DNA of 64,000 bases. Source: Cristatella mucedo (taxonomy: Eukaryota; Bryozoa; Phylactolaemata; Cristatellidae). This document shows, piece by piece, positions 13,528 through 23,984 of the stretch (positions are counted from its first letter, which is position 1; every line of letters starts with the position of its first letter). Location of the stretch: contig WPIO01000063.1 of the NCBI GenBank assembly GCA_009760855.2, forward strand, positions 1,423,001 to 1,487,000, read 5' to 3'. The notes beneath the pieces are model-generated. The model was not told the DNA's origin. It saw only the letters and a program-made list of their open reading frames with translations, and searched no databases. Both the position numbers and the translations under genes were made by a program.

Positions 13528-13767
13528 TAATCAAGTGCAATATCTTTGGCAAGCATTTATTTAGTAGGACAACTTGGTTCATATATCAGCCTATGATAAC
13601 TGCAGGCAATCATAATGCAAACTTAGGCCTGTTTGTGGGCTGACAGAGCTGCAGAATGTTGTTTGCTAAGGGCAGCATCTACGATGTTTCAAAAACAGGT
13701 GTATCATATCGTTCTTGAACCGTTGAATCGTAGAGCCGGCAGTTTTACAGCAAAGATAACAACTGCT

Positions 13768-13880
13768 TAATAATAATAATAATAATTCACTTGATAAAGC
13801 ACCCTCAGAGAACCTAATCTCTCTCTAGGTGCTTTACATTTGCTGTAAAGTGAAATGCAATTGAAAATGAAGCAGTAATT
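13768..13880 (-). repeat. LINE-A 3' tail
   Basis: The reverse complement shows the LINE-A terminus: GCAAATGTAAAGCACCTAG, AGAGATTAGGTTCTCTGAG, GGTGCTTTATCAAGTG, then an ATT tail. Confidence 0.85.
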
Positions 13881-13997
13881 CATATACTTAAATGGCCATC
13901 TTTTAATGGAGATATATTCCCTAAGTTTTCATGTGAAAACTACAAAATTATTTGATGCAAGGCACACAATACGACTCAGCCCTACCTATGGACCTAT

Positions 13998-14150
13998 AAT
14001 AATAACAATGCATTTCATAAAGCATCCTCAGAGAACTCAATCTCTTTCTAGGCGCTTTAAATTTGCTGCAAACGAAACACGGTCGAATGGTGAGTGGTAT
14101 CATGCTTGATAAACAACACGAATAACATGGTATACATGTAAAAGACCTAA
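13998..14150 (-). repeat. LINE-A 3' tail
   Basis: A second LINE-A 3' end in the same orientation only about 120 bp from the previous one. It has the TTTATGAAATGCATT / GCGCCTAGAAAG blocks, an ATT-rich tail and the upstream CCATTCGACCGTG segment. Confidence 0.85.
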
Positions 14151-14524
14151 ATGACGTAAATGTAAAAGAGGTGATCTGACTGGCTCCATAGTAGCCTTTA
14201 GCAGCCTCTGTAAGCTCAACTCCACTGATCTGTCGTACAGTCCAACAAGGAGAACTTCTATTTTTCATGAAACTGTTTGAACTGACTCTGGATGGTTAAT
14301 GATCACATGACGTCCCAGCGCACTTCCGCTAATACTGTCCATGCAATTGCTCTCAGAGGGTGTCAGGAAATGTACAATGCGCAATCATTGCTAAAACGTA
14401 AACTGAAAATATGCTAGCACGAGTTAAGGTGGGATCATGTAGACTTTACACTCAAAGATCAGACTGCAAGCACTACACACATGCCACACAACTAAACAGT
14501 CAAAGTGAAAGGAAACATGCTGGA

Positions 14525-14945
<421 letters not shown>

Positions 14946-15086
14946 GAGAGAGACAAGAAGGGAAGAAACTCACTAGCAAGGCCTACCTCGAGGAATCACC
15001 ATGTAAGTGAGGTCAAGTATAAAAACAGAACCTGCCAGTAGTTTGTCGACAGAGATGACATCCGAGGGTTGTCTACAGACACTCAC

Positions 15087-15161
15087 CGTTTGAAGCTGCT
15101 TGGCATCCAAATAGACGAACATAACATAAAACATGACCATGAAGGTGTTCGAAAAGAGAAC
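15087..15161 (-). CDS. ANO10: ANO10 exon: transmembrane segment after linker
   Basis: The 25-codon exon has an ATCGCTGTAG acceptor and a GTGAGT donor, phase 0 to 0. It reads VLFSNTFMVMFYVMFVYLDAK. This matches the ANO10 helix VLVFNFLNCFASLFYIAFV (human, from memory) and its following DMK turn. It joins smoothly to the TLIVQLVVI exon. The exon before it is not found: the upstream exon ends in phase 1 while this one starts in phase 0. Confidence 0.85.
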
Positions 15162-15754
15162 CTACAGCGATACAAAGGAGATATGCAAGACGGCCAGCAA
15201 GTAGACACTGCTAAAATTACAAGTTGTGGTAGGTGGCTTGGAGATGGCAGAATACAGAAAAAGTGGTATACTACATAGACACAATATTGGAGGAAACTTG
15301 CTGCCCCCATTACCCTAGCTTAGCTTTGGACAACTAAGCCTTAATTAAAAGAAAATTCTCGATTGCCAGAAGGATGCTGCCATAAAAAGCTTGCAATACG
15401 CGACAAAATGAAAAGCTTTAGCAGATGAGGGTATTTAGCCCTATTCTAAAAAAGGTAACTGGAATACGTAGCTTTCAAGGCATGCCGGATGCAATATTGC
15501 CCCTTCTGTTTGCTGTGGGCACTAAGGGATTGCCTGCAGGCTGCTGTGGTTGCGAATGATCGAGCAGGGCAGAGGGTTGTGCACATTTCCGGGTTCAAGA
15601 GATGTTTTACTCTAGATCATGAGCAACAGCACCACTTGCTTCCGGTAACTAATCAGTGAAAGAATGAGTTAGTTAAGGAGTGCAGGAATGACTTTGCTTT
15701 TCCATTTTAAAAAGGCAGCCGTTTTAGAATTGCTGCTTTACTAATGGGACATCA

Positions 15755-16770
15755 AAGCATTTTTGCAAGTTTAAGCATTTTCTTAAAGGGGAAAGTCAAG
15801 AAAATACTTATAAAATTTGTCCGACAATCGAATATGTGTTCATGGTACCTTTCGAGAGACAAATATGCTAAAACTAAGATAGGAAGTTCTGACGATTTCC
15901 GCATGAGGAAAAATTCATTATTCAAACCACACCTAACCCGGATGTAAACCGGAGGCAAAATATCTACAAATAGAAGATAGACCAATCTCTGTAACATATG
16001 CGACTTGTATCCCAACTTGTAAAATCTTGGTGGATCGAGATAGATGCTTGAATCTTGTTGAGGTGCATACTTGTGACGTTCATACAGATTCATTTCCAGG
16101 GTTGGCTAATGCCTTTTACATTAAATAACTCAACTAATATTTAATGTATCGGAGTGAAATTTGAAATGTGAGTTCAACTCTGGTTGTTTGACCATGTTCT
16201 TTAATATTTTTGGTTTCGATTTGATATAATTGGTTCTATATGTCCACGAGTACGAAACATAAAGCTCCAGAACGTTTGATGATGCATACAGCCAAATGTA
16301 TCAAACCGAAATCAAAAATATTAAAGACTAAGCCAAAAAAGGCAGAGCTGAACACACATTTCAAATTTCATTCCGATATGTGAAATATTAGTTGAGTTAT
16401 TTAATTTACAAGGCACCAACCAACCCTGGAAATGAAGCTGTATAAAAGTGACAAGTATGCACATCAACAAGCTTCAACCATATATCGAAATCTACCAAGA
16501 TTCGACAAGTTGGGATACAAGTCGCATATGATGCAGAAATCTGTAAATCTTCTATTTGTAGATTTGTTGCTTCCGGTTTCCATCCGAGTTAGACACGGTT
16601 TGCATAACAAATTTTTCCTTTCATACGGAAGTCGTCAGAACTTCCGATCCCAGTTCTAACATATTTGTCTTTCGAAAGGTACCATAAACACATATTCGAT
16701 TGTCGGACACATTTTATAGGTATTTTCTTGACATTCCTCCTTAATAGCATGTTCTCCTGGACGTATTTTC
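15755..16770. mobile_element. foldback element (long inverted repeat, about 1 kb)
   Basis: Two arms of about 480-500 bp are imperfect reverse complements around a centre near 16,260. Examples: CCGACAATCGAATATGTGTT on the left against AACACATATTCGATTGTCGG-type sequence on the right, and CCAGGGTTGGCTAATGCC against GGCACCAACCAACCCTGG. Both arms translate in matching frames to related peptides (KLGYKSHM, IFDCRT), which simply reflects their symmetry. No transposase was recognised. It resembles a foldback or MITE-like DNA element. A related arm occurs at 41.5-42.0 kb. Confidence 0.88.
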
Positions 16771-16859
16771 ATCAAAACATAAAAAATAACTGGTTTTGTG
16801 AGTCGAGTTTTGAAAGTCTGTCACGCTATACCACTATAGCATTCACACATGCGCACATG

Positions 16860-17432
16860 ACGCAGGGCCGGGCCCAATGGAGCGAGCCGATATGGTCTAG
16901 CAGGCAGCCCAGCCTCCTCCTGAGGCGCTGCTGCTGCCGGCAAACCGGCAGCAGCGGCGCAGAGCTGCTAAGGTAGAAGTGCAACTATCGTGGTACGAGC
17001 AATCAGACATGCAGGCCTGGCAAGCATTGATCCATCGACAGCGCTAGCCCACGATATGACAAGCAGCCTATGCTACTGGGAGCAGGCTATGCGACAGCGA
17101 GCCGACTGACCAGGACTAGCTTCAATATCAGGTGCTTCTCGTACGACCTCTGCACGCAGTGGTTCTCTGAAAAGTACTCTATTCATTGCAAATCTTGCTT
17201 GCACAGCGTGCAGCTCGCAAGCAGTCGTGGACAAAGCAAGCAAGAGGTGAAAGTGGCAACTTTAGCCACACTGAGACCAGGATAAGCACGGCGGTGGCAG
17301 CGATACGACTACCGGAAGACCTGCTACGAACCGGAGTAGGGTACAAGCAAGTGAATGACGGCTAAGGAAGCTCACTTCACACGAAATAGCAGCTGCTCAA
17401 GCAAGTGAAGCTAGACTGGGGTGAGTGAGGCG
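16860..17432. other. unassigned intronic DNA
   Basis: Unique-looking sequence in an ANO10 intron. It includes a CTGCTGCTGCCGG/CCGGCAGCAGCGG inverted repeat near 16,930-16,957. The missing ANO10 linker exon could lie here or elsewhere between 15,162 and 20,273, but no match was found. Confidence 0.4.
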
Positions 17433-17610
17433 TGTAGTGAAGGCTGGCACACTACTTAAGGCAGTTGCTTTTCACGACCTCAGTCCCAAGGTCGCAGGTT
17501 TCTAATCCTGCAGTGGACGATCCTTTAATGCAGATGCAGGCGGTTGTAATAGCCGCAACAGGTTCCTCTGTCATTATACAAAAGAGGCTGTTAAATCAGC
17601 TAGTATTTTT
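17433..17610 (+). repeat. tRNA-derived SINE (family 1)
   Basis: Same architecture as the 22.35-kb copy: GGCACACTACTTAAGGCAGTT head, CACGACCTCAGTCCCAAGGTCG stem, a decayed B box (GGTTTCTAATCC), the GCAGATGCAGG..GTAATAGCCG body, and an AAGAGGCTGTTAAATCAGCTAG end. Confidence 0.82.
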
Positions 17611-18040
17611 TAAGGCTGAATGGCAGCGGTTTCCTTCAAAAAAGAACCGGCGGAAAAGGCAGATGGCATCTAAATAGCAAGTGCCTCCTCCTCATCCCAC
17701 CACCATTACTCCGGAAAGGGGCAGGTTAAACGTTACGTGCTGCTGCATGCATCAGGGCTTCATTTGCCGAGCTCACGGTCGGTCTAAATGGCACCAAGAA
17801 CGTGCTGGAAATGCTTACTGCTGCATGCACGGGGTTCCACAGCAAAAGTATGCTGGTTTTAGTCCGAGGACAGCATCTAATAAACTTAATGTGGTCAAAG
17901 TTGTGAGGAAACATTTTCAGAAGGGCTAAGAGAAGCACCAGATTAACCGAAGAGCACCAGATGCGAAATGGCTATTCAACTGCATCATCTGACCTGCGTG
18001 CAAACTCACGACAACGTCACCATGCACACACCGGTATTGC

Positions 18041-18671
18041 AAGGAGGAGGAGGGAGGAAGAGGAGGAGGAGGAGGAAAAGGAGGAGGAGGAGGAGGAGGA
18101 GGAGGAGAAGGAAGAGGAGGTGGAGGAGGAGGAGGAGGAGGAGGAGGAGGAGGAGGAGGAGGAGGAGGAGGAGGAGGAGGAGGAGGAGGAGGAGGAGGAG
18201 GAGGAGGAGGAGGAGGAGGAGGAGGAGGAGGAGGAGGAGGAGGAGGAGGAGGAGGAGGAGGAGGAGGAGGAGGAGGAGGAGGAGGAGGAGGAGGAGGAGG
18301 AGGAGGAGGAGGAGGAGGAGGAGGAGGAGGAGGAGGAGGAGGAGGAGGAGGAGGAGGAGGAGGAGGAGGAGGAGGAGGAGGAGGAGGAGGAGGAGGAGGA
18401 GGAGGAGGAGGAGGAGGAGGAGGAGGAGGAGGAGGAGGAGGAGGAGGAGGAGGAGGAGGAGGAGGAGGAGGAGGAGGAGGAGGAGGAGGAGGAGGAGGAG
18501 GAGGAGGAGGAGGAGGAGGAGGAGGAGGAGGAGGAGGAGGAGGAGGAGGAGGAGGAGGAGGAGGAGGAGGAGGAGGAGGAGGAGGAGGAGGAGGGAGGAG
18601 GAGGAGGAGGAGGAGGAGGAGGAGGAGGAGGAGGAGGAGGAGGAGGAGGAGGAGGAGGAGGAGGAGGAGGA
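18041..18671 (+). repeat. giant (GGA)n microsatellite
   Basis: About 630 bp of GGA triplets. The first 80 bp are interrupted (AAAG, GAAG, GTGG). A nearly pure core runs from about 18,124 to 18,593, with a single phase slip near 18,594. It lies in an ANO10 intron with the purine strand opposite the transcript, so pre-mRNA would carry (UCC)n. The long poly-E/R/G or poly-L/P/S frames are artefacts of the triplet repeat. Confidence 0.99.
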
Positions 18672-18944
18672 AGTCACTTTCGGAGGGATGCCGTGCACGA
18701 GTAAGTGCACCGAGCAGGCCGCTAAATGGTAAACGCCGAGTGCATGGCAGTGCACAGCTTGCAGGAAGCAAGGGCACGTGATCCTGAGCAGCCAATAGTG
18801 AACCCCTAAAAGAGAAGAGGTGAGGCTGTGCACTGTGTGAACACTCAATTCAGTCAAAAAACCATATATGCACGTGCTGAGGTAGATGAATCCATGTTAG
18901 CCACCAGTGGTCTGCTGCAGCAACTAAATCTTGCTTTAGCATGT

Positions 18945-19530
18945 GTCTCTCTGTCTGTAACTCCACAAAGAGCTGAAGACTGAGTGGGTGTTATGCAAGA
19001 AAGTTTTCTATAGTGCACTCAAAGCCTGAGTGGCTTTTGGTAGGCCTACGGTGGCCAACAGACTTCATCTCACGCAACAAAGAGAAAGTGAGAAGCATAG
19101 CATAGCACGTCAGCAGGGCAGTAAAGGAAGAGGGTAGCATGGAAGTAGCAGCTTACGACGGCTGGAATGGATGTACCACAGTCGGCAGCAGGAGAGAAGA
19201 TGTCGTTGGGTAAGAATCATAGAAGTGAGTTCCACAGTCTAGGACCTTCAAAGCAAAAGCTTCTGTCACCAGCGGTCTTTAAGCAAAGGAATCGAACAGC
19301 TAAATTATCGTCCATAGAGAACCTGAGGAGGTTGAAACTGGTGCAGCAGTTCAGCTAGGCATGAAGAAGCCAAGCCACGGTGGGCTTGTGGGTCAGAGTA
19401 AGATTCCGCTCTGCATCCGGTGATTGACCGAAAGCCATCGCAGCTCCTTCACCAAGGAGACACATGGCTGAACACGTGAGATTTGTTGACTAGCCTTGCT
19501 TCATCACCAGCTGCAGAGGCCTTATGGTTT
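18945..19530 (-). mobile_element. LINE-B 3' fragment
   Basis: The minus strand reads as the 3' part of a non-LTR element: a decayed RT C-terminus (a LAS.LAELLHQF-like frame) and the 3' block GTTGCGTGAGATGAAGTCTGTTGG..AACACCCACTCAGTCTTC..TTTGTGGAGTTACAGACAGAG. The internal part matches the copy at 31.9-32.5 kb closely. Confidence 0.82.
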
Positions 19531-20273
19531 TGCACCGCAGTGAACTTGTCATTTGCGCTCTAGTGTGCTTTCTGTGCTAACTCGAACACGATTCACTACA
19601 TCTTGCTAACAACACGTATCTTACAGTGGCCTTGAGTGCCTTCTCAGGCACCATTGCCTGCTGGTCGAAGCATTATACATGGCATGTCATTAATCCTTGT
19701 TTACCGCTTCTCTTGAACCAAATTGTAGCACCTGGAGTTCTCTTATGGTGCCATACAAGCAGACGTGTTCTTATTAACTGGGTGCCATCTCAACTCACTT
19801 AGCATGTGACTACATTTCTTGAATCGCAGCGGAATTTGTTGAATTTGACGACCAGCAATTACAGCAACTTTAAAAGGCAAGATGTATCTGTTGTTTAAAT
19901 GAAAGGAAGCTGAGATGGCTCTCCCGGTTGATCTACGGATGCAGAGCTGAATGCTTACTTGCTGCTTGGCTCCTTAAAGTCTAGCTGAACTACCGCACCG
20001 ATTTTAGCCTCGTCGTGCCGTCGTGTCCTGACCGTTCAACAATTATGACCGGCTTTCCCCAAAAATAAGATCCGGGTTTGGCCCTCCTTGGCCTTATCCA
20101 GGCTAATCAACCGACAGCGCTAAGCAAGCTCCGGGCACAGGTAACGACAAGCTCGGCATGCACCAGTGGTGCTGCATCGTCGGCATGCATAGGCGCAGCC
20201 AGCGTGCTGCTGCTGCCACTGCTCCTGCTTCAGCTGTCGATGCTGTAGCGCCACATGCGCTCACGCTGCTCAC
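19531..20273 (-). other. ANO10: ANO10 intron, nothing recognised
   Basis: Intronic DNA next to the large transmembrane exon. A GCTGCTGCTGCC-rich patch lies at 20,200-20,235. No repeat family or exon was recognised. Confidence 0.4.
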
Positions 20274-20855
20274 CCCAGTCGGTCAGTCGCACGGCCACGC
20301 CTTTGTAGACCTTGTTGGCCACCACCACGACGGTGCTGTACACTATCCCGGGCAGGGCGACGACTAGCCCGACCAGCGTCTGCTGCTGACGCCCGGGCTC
20401 GAGACCGCCACGCCAAGCGAGCGCGGCGTCGTTGGCGAGCGCGTACAGGCGAACGCTGACGTAGGCCAGCAGGAGGCAGACGGCGACGACCAGCCACGAG
20501 GCACACACACGCAGGTTGCGCTTCCACGTCGGATACTGCAGGCACGGCTTGCCGGTGATCGGGCTCACGCCGACCTCGCCGTGGAACGCCGCACGCGGCT
20601 GCTCGGTGACCTTGATATTGCTGGTGCCCCAGCGGTAGGCCATTTCACTGCTTCGCCGCCGCCACAGCTTGAGAAAGACGGCAGGCCAGAAGACGCTCAC
20701 CAGCGCCATGGCAACCTTCATGTGCAAGCTGCTTCCCCAGTCGAAGCAGTGATACAGAAACGCGAACACGGCGGGCACAGTGAGCGCACGTGTGTAGAAT
20801 CCGAGGAAGGCAAAGTACAGACCTATCTTCTCACCGAAGTAGTTCCTAATCAGCT
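20274..20855 (-). CDS. ANO10: ANO10 exon: TM1-TM4 core
   Basis: The largest exon found: 582 bases, starting after a GCCTTTTTTCAG acceptor and ending at GGG|GTGAGC, phase 1 to 1. It encodes ELIRNYFGEKIGLYFAFLGF (membrane entry), a helix after TRALTVPAVF, a second helix (MALVSVFWPAVFLKLW), the cytosolic EMAYRWGT..EQPRAAFHGE and SPITGKP..YPTWKR blocks, then two more helices and a VYKGVAVRLTDW end. AYRWGT and PRxxFHG are diagnostic of ANO8/10. The upstream split codon G|AG gives Glu, as in the family. Confidence 0.97.
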
Positions 20856-20889
20856 CTGAAAAAAGGCGGCGAGCACTCTCAGCTGCCAC

Positions 20890-21515
20890 TCAGCTGCACC
20901 GTGCGAACGTTCGGCTAACGACGACTGGGAAAAGGCGCGGGTTTTTTGCCGAACGAAGACTGCCACCGTTTGTCGCAAAGCAGCAGCCGGCGCCCCCTCC
21001 GCACCCCCTACTCCCGATGTCGTAATAAGCGGGTTTAGGTGCGACCTTTGCGACCGACTGCGCCCAGCACAGCACACCGAGGGACTGCCAACTGCCGGCA
21101 GGTGTAGGTTTTTGTCAGGCTTTCTCCAACAGCTCAATTTAGATAGGCTGTTCGTCACCGCCTGCGACCGATCGATCGGCTGCTTGTCCCACTGATCAGC
21201 AGAGAGGAGCCGGCCTGGCCGGCTAATTACCTATCACGACCCCTTGCTAGGGCACTAACATCCATCGTAGGGGTGAGGTCATCTGACCTCTGAAAAGGTC
21301 AGTTGACAAAGGCACTGGACAGCTCCCCTCTCTGGCTTTGGGGGGGGGGGGGTAGCAGGCTGACGGTCGTCAGCCAAGGTCTGCTGACGTCAGCCCAGAG
21401 GGCTGAATCCGATCAGGCAGTGCAGGCAGCTGCTTCTGCAGCTGGCAGGCTGGGGCAGCACAAGGCAAGCCAGGCAGGCAGGCAGGCAGCATTGTACGGC
21501 TTCTTGGTGAGAGAC
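20890..21515 (-). other. ANO10: ANO10 intron, nothing recognised
   Basis: Intronic DNA with a poly-G run (21,342-21,353), GGCA repeats (21,473-21,488) and a GAGGTCATCTGACCTC palindrome near 21,275. No exon or repeat family was assigned. Confidence 0.45.
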
Positions 21516-21800
21516 GGCATATGCAACGACAACTGCTCTCCTGCTGCCGACTATGGCTCATCCTTTTCAGCGGTCCTGAGCTGCTACTTCCATGCTACTC
21601 GCTATCTCAACTGCTCTCCAGACTGTGCTATGCTTCCCACTTTCTCTTTGTTGCGTGAGATGAGGTCTGTTGGCTCCCAAATGCATACCGAAAACCGCTT
21701 AGGCTGTGAGTGCGCTATACAAAGCTCTCGTGCGTAACACCCACATAGTCTTTGTGACTTTGTGGAGTTACAGAGGGAGCTACACTGCATTACATTACGG
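21516..21800 (+). mobile_element. LINE-B 3' end
   Basis: A plus-strand LINE-B terminus: GCTGCTACTTCCATGCTACT, CTGTGCTATGCTTCCCAC, GTTGCGTGAGATGAGG, GGCTGTGAGTGCGCTATACA, AACACCCACATAGTC, TTTGTGGAGTTACAG and a TGCATTACATTAC tail. It is close to the 58.5-kb copy. Confidence 0.87.
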
Positions 21801-21899
21801 CGACTGGGAATGAAAGCGACTACTGGAGGCAACTCAGCGCGGTGCTTCTGCTCGACACAGCTGCCGCGAGACTCCTCCATGCACCATTCCAACTGCCAG

Positions 21900-22050
21900 A
21901 AAACTCATGCGACAGTGAAATTGAACTTTATGAGCACTGCCAGAAGGCAGTGCATAGCTGTCAAAATGGAAAACATCATTGCCGAAAAAAGGCCTGTGAA
22001 TTTGGACGAGCCTGCTCGAATGTGCATAACTGCACTACTAATGTACGCAG
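21900..22050 (+). CDS. candidate cysteine-rich exon (unknown gene)
   Basis: An open segment on the strand opposite ANO10 is bordered by an ATTCCAACTGCCAG acceptor and a perfect CAG|GTGAGC donor. The reading frame has seven Cys spaced C-x9-C-x6-C-x6-C-x4-C-x5-C-x5-C and starts NSCDSEIELYEHC. The regular Cys spacing suggests a secreted or extracellular disulfide-bonded module. I do not recognise the family, and no flanking exons were found. It lies inside an ANO10 intron, so it would belong to a nested antisense gene or be an exon remnant. Chance cannot be excluded for 151 bases. Confidence 0.4.
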
Positions 22051-22345
22051 GTGAGCGAATGTCCGGCAGCAGGTGGGTGGCAGGCTTAGCTTAATTGAAC
22101 GCATGTGTATGAGTGGACACGCGAGCACGGTTGCTCATGGATGCATGCACACACGCACATACACATACGACATATACGACACCATAATGCACATATCATG
22201 CACTATGCTTTGATAGAAGCTAGACATGGCTTTAGCTAAGATAGATTAAAGTGACCTACAGTGGTCCTCGTATGCCAGTCGATGAAGAGTCAGTCCTGAT
22301 CTTCTCGGTGCTTTCTCAAGCTTGCACTGAGTAATGGTGAGCCGT

Positions 22346-22512
22346 GATGGCACACTAGGTAAGGCGGTTGCTTTCACGACCTCGGTCCCGAGGTCGTGGG
22401 TTCGATTCCTGCGATGGGCGATCTTTTATCGCCACTGCAAGCAGTGCTGATAGCCGTAAAGGCTCTTCTGTCGCTATACAAAAAGAGGCTGTTAAATCAG
22501 CTAGGATTTATT
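22346..22512 (+). repeat. tRNA-derived SINE (family 1), best copy
   Basis: A polymerase III head has an A-box-like TGGCACACTAGG (22,348-22,359) and a perfect B box GGTTCGATTCC (22,399-22,409), separated by a CACGACCTCGG..CCGAGGTCGTG stem. The body (CGCCACTGCAAGCAGTGCTGATAGCC) and 3' end (GAGGCTGTTAAATCAGC) recur at 7.8, 17.4, 27.0, 50.5, 51.4 and 62.6 kb. The copy number and the short tail mark it as a SINE, not a tRNA gene. Confidence 0.92.
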
Positions 22513-22522
22513 TTATTCCTTG

Positions 22523-23146
22523 CTAGTCGAATATCTGCGGTAAACCACAGACCATCTTCATGGGGGAATACACAGCGTGCCTAAAAAGTGAAGCAAACTC
22601 ATCCCAAACATCAGCACGTGTCGTGTTGTAGCATTCCACCGGTGAGGTCATATGTATGATTGAACAGAAGGGGTAAGGAAGATATTTTGTGAAGACAACA
22701 TCATTGTTAATGATCTCAAGATTTTGTGATTCGCAGATGATTCTAGATACCGAGGATGGCACAAACTGCAGACTGAATGAGATCCGCACATTATCGGATG
22801 TGTGCAATTTGGTAATAACAGGAGATAACAGCGCACAGTCGTGGAGAATATTTGAACGAGAGTGTGATCTTGTGACTATCAGATGATTTTCGACACCAAA
22901 GGGAACACAAACTACACGCTGGATGAGATCTGTCAGTCTGTGCACTTCAGATGTGCAGAATTTTGTAATATCAGGCACCGACAGCATAAGATCCCGATAG
23001 AATATCTGATCAAGTGTGTGACCACTGTTGTAAGTGGAGCCATGCACATGAGCCACACACAAAAATCTGTAAAGAATCCTCACGAGAATCTCCAGTCGGA
23101 CCATCCCATCTGCTTCTGCCAAGGCCACTTCTTGCACAGCTAGCAT
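22523..23146 (-). pseudogene. LINE endonuclease-like ORF with internal duplication
   Basis: A 207-codon open frame with blocks that look like the end of a non-LTR APE endonuclease domain: SGHTLDQIF and a downstream SVPDITK. Related blocks recur (SNILHD, SPVITKLHTS, RISFSLQFVPSSV). The duplication corresponds to a 146-bp tandem repeat in the DNA. The frame has no clear initiator context and no adjacent RT, so I treat it as a transposon remnant. A host exon is less likely. Confidence 0.45.
22734..23025 (-). repeat. 146-bp tandem duplication
   Basis: Two diverged direct copies start at CAGATGATTCTAGATACC (22,734) and CAGATGATTTTCGACACC (22,880). They stay aligned through AACACAAACTACACGCTGG-type sequence to a GATCTTGTGAC / GATCAAGTGTGTGAC end. 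The period is not a multiple of three, yet both halves stay open. Confidence 0.85.
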
Positions 23147-23984
23147 TCGACATATCGTTCACTCGCTGCCTGTTCAAGAGTCTGTCTGTGTGGCTCATCA
23201 GCTCACTCAACCACATGCCAGCATATCTTCGGCTACTTTTTTTCGCAAATTATCTAGCCAACGCTAAATATAGCAACCTCCCCTATGTAGCCGGCCTCAG
23301 CAAAACACCATTATCGGTTACCCAAGCACGACTCCACGCACGAACGATGCAGCAAGCAGTGCAGGCGAGTGCCCCAACTAGCTGCAGGCGATCGCCTCCG
23401 ACTGAGTCAATACACAGAGTTAACTAGTCTGGTGCGACCACTGACGAACCAGAGCTTGGCCTGCCACGTGTCAATCAATGCTCGAGACCAACAGTGGCAG
23501 CAGCAGCAGCCGCAGTGACAGGCAGCTCCTCTTGCGATGCTCATGCACACCACACCGAACTCCTCTGTTCGTTGCTGACAATCCGCCGATCTCTTCAGTC
23601 AAGGGACCTGTTTGCGCAAACCTTCTGCCATCTGGGATGCACTCTGAATCCCTGACCCACGTTGTGGCTGCTGAGTCGTCTCCCCCTGCCCCCCATGCGG
23701 CAAAGCAGCCCGTGACGCGCCGGCTTTTTAGCAAACTGTTAAATAGCACCAAACTGTTCAATTGCACTGAACACGACCGCATGGTCGGCACACGGCAAAG
23801 AGAGTCACCAGCCGAACAGCGAGGCTCTACGCCGTTTCGTGTGCCTCCTTTGCAGCTGGCAGGCGTGGCCCAAGGTGCACCAACTATACGGGTCAACAGA
23901 TGCCCGCAGCTACTGCTGCTGCTGGCGCTGCATTGCTTGGTGCAGAGGCGGCAGCTTTATTAGCCGCCAGAGGCCGCAGCTCAC
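23147..23984 (-). other. ANO10: ANO10 intron, nothing recognised
   Basis: Intronic DNA downstream of the IFPLHD exon. Several open frames occur on both strands, but none shows family resemblance. A CAGCAGCAGCAG patch lies at 23,496-23,508. Confidence 0.45.

Noticed and set aside
15752-16976. Protein-coding reading of the foldback arms
   Set aside because: The two arms translate alike only because they are inverted copies. There is no start context, domain or splice support.
17926-18857. Very long open frames over the GGA tract (poly-Glu, poly-Arg, poly-Leu, poly-Pro)
   Set aside because: They are translations of a triplet repeat, open in nearly every frame, with no coding evidence on either side.
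22346-22512. tRNA gene
   Set aside because: Polymerase III boxes are present, but the element recurs many times with a non-tRNA body and tail, so it is a SINE. The same applies to 52.8 kb.
23478-23963. 161-codon plus-strand frame
   Set aside because: Low-specificity composition, antisense within an ANO10 intron, no domain, and no splice support.
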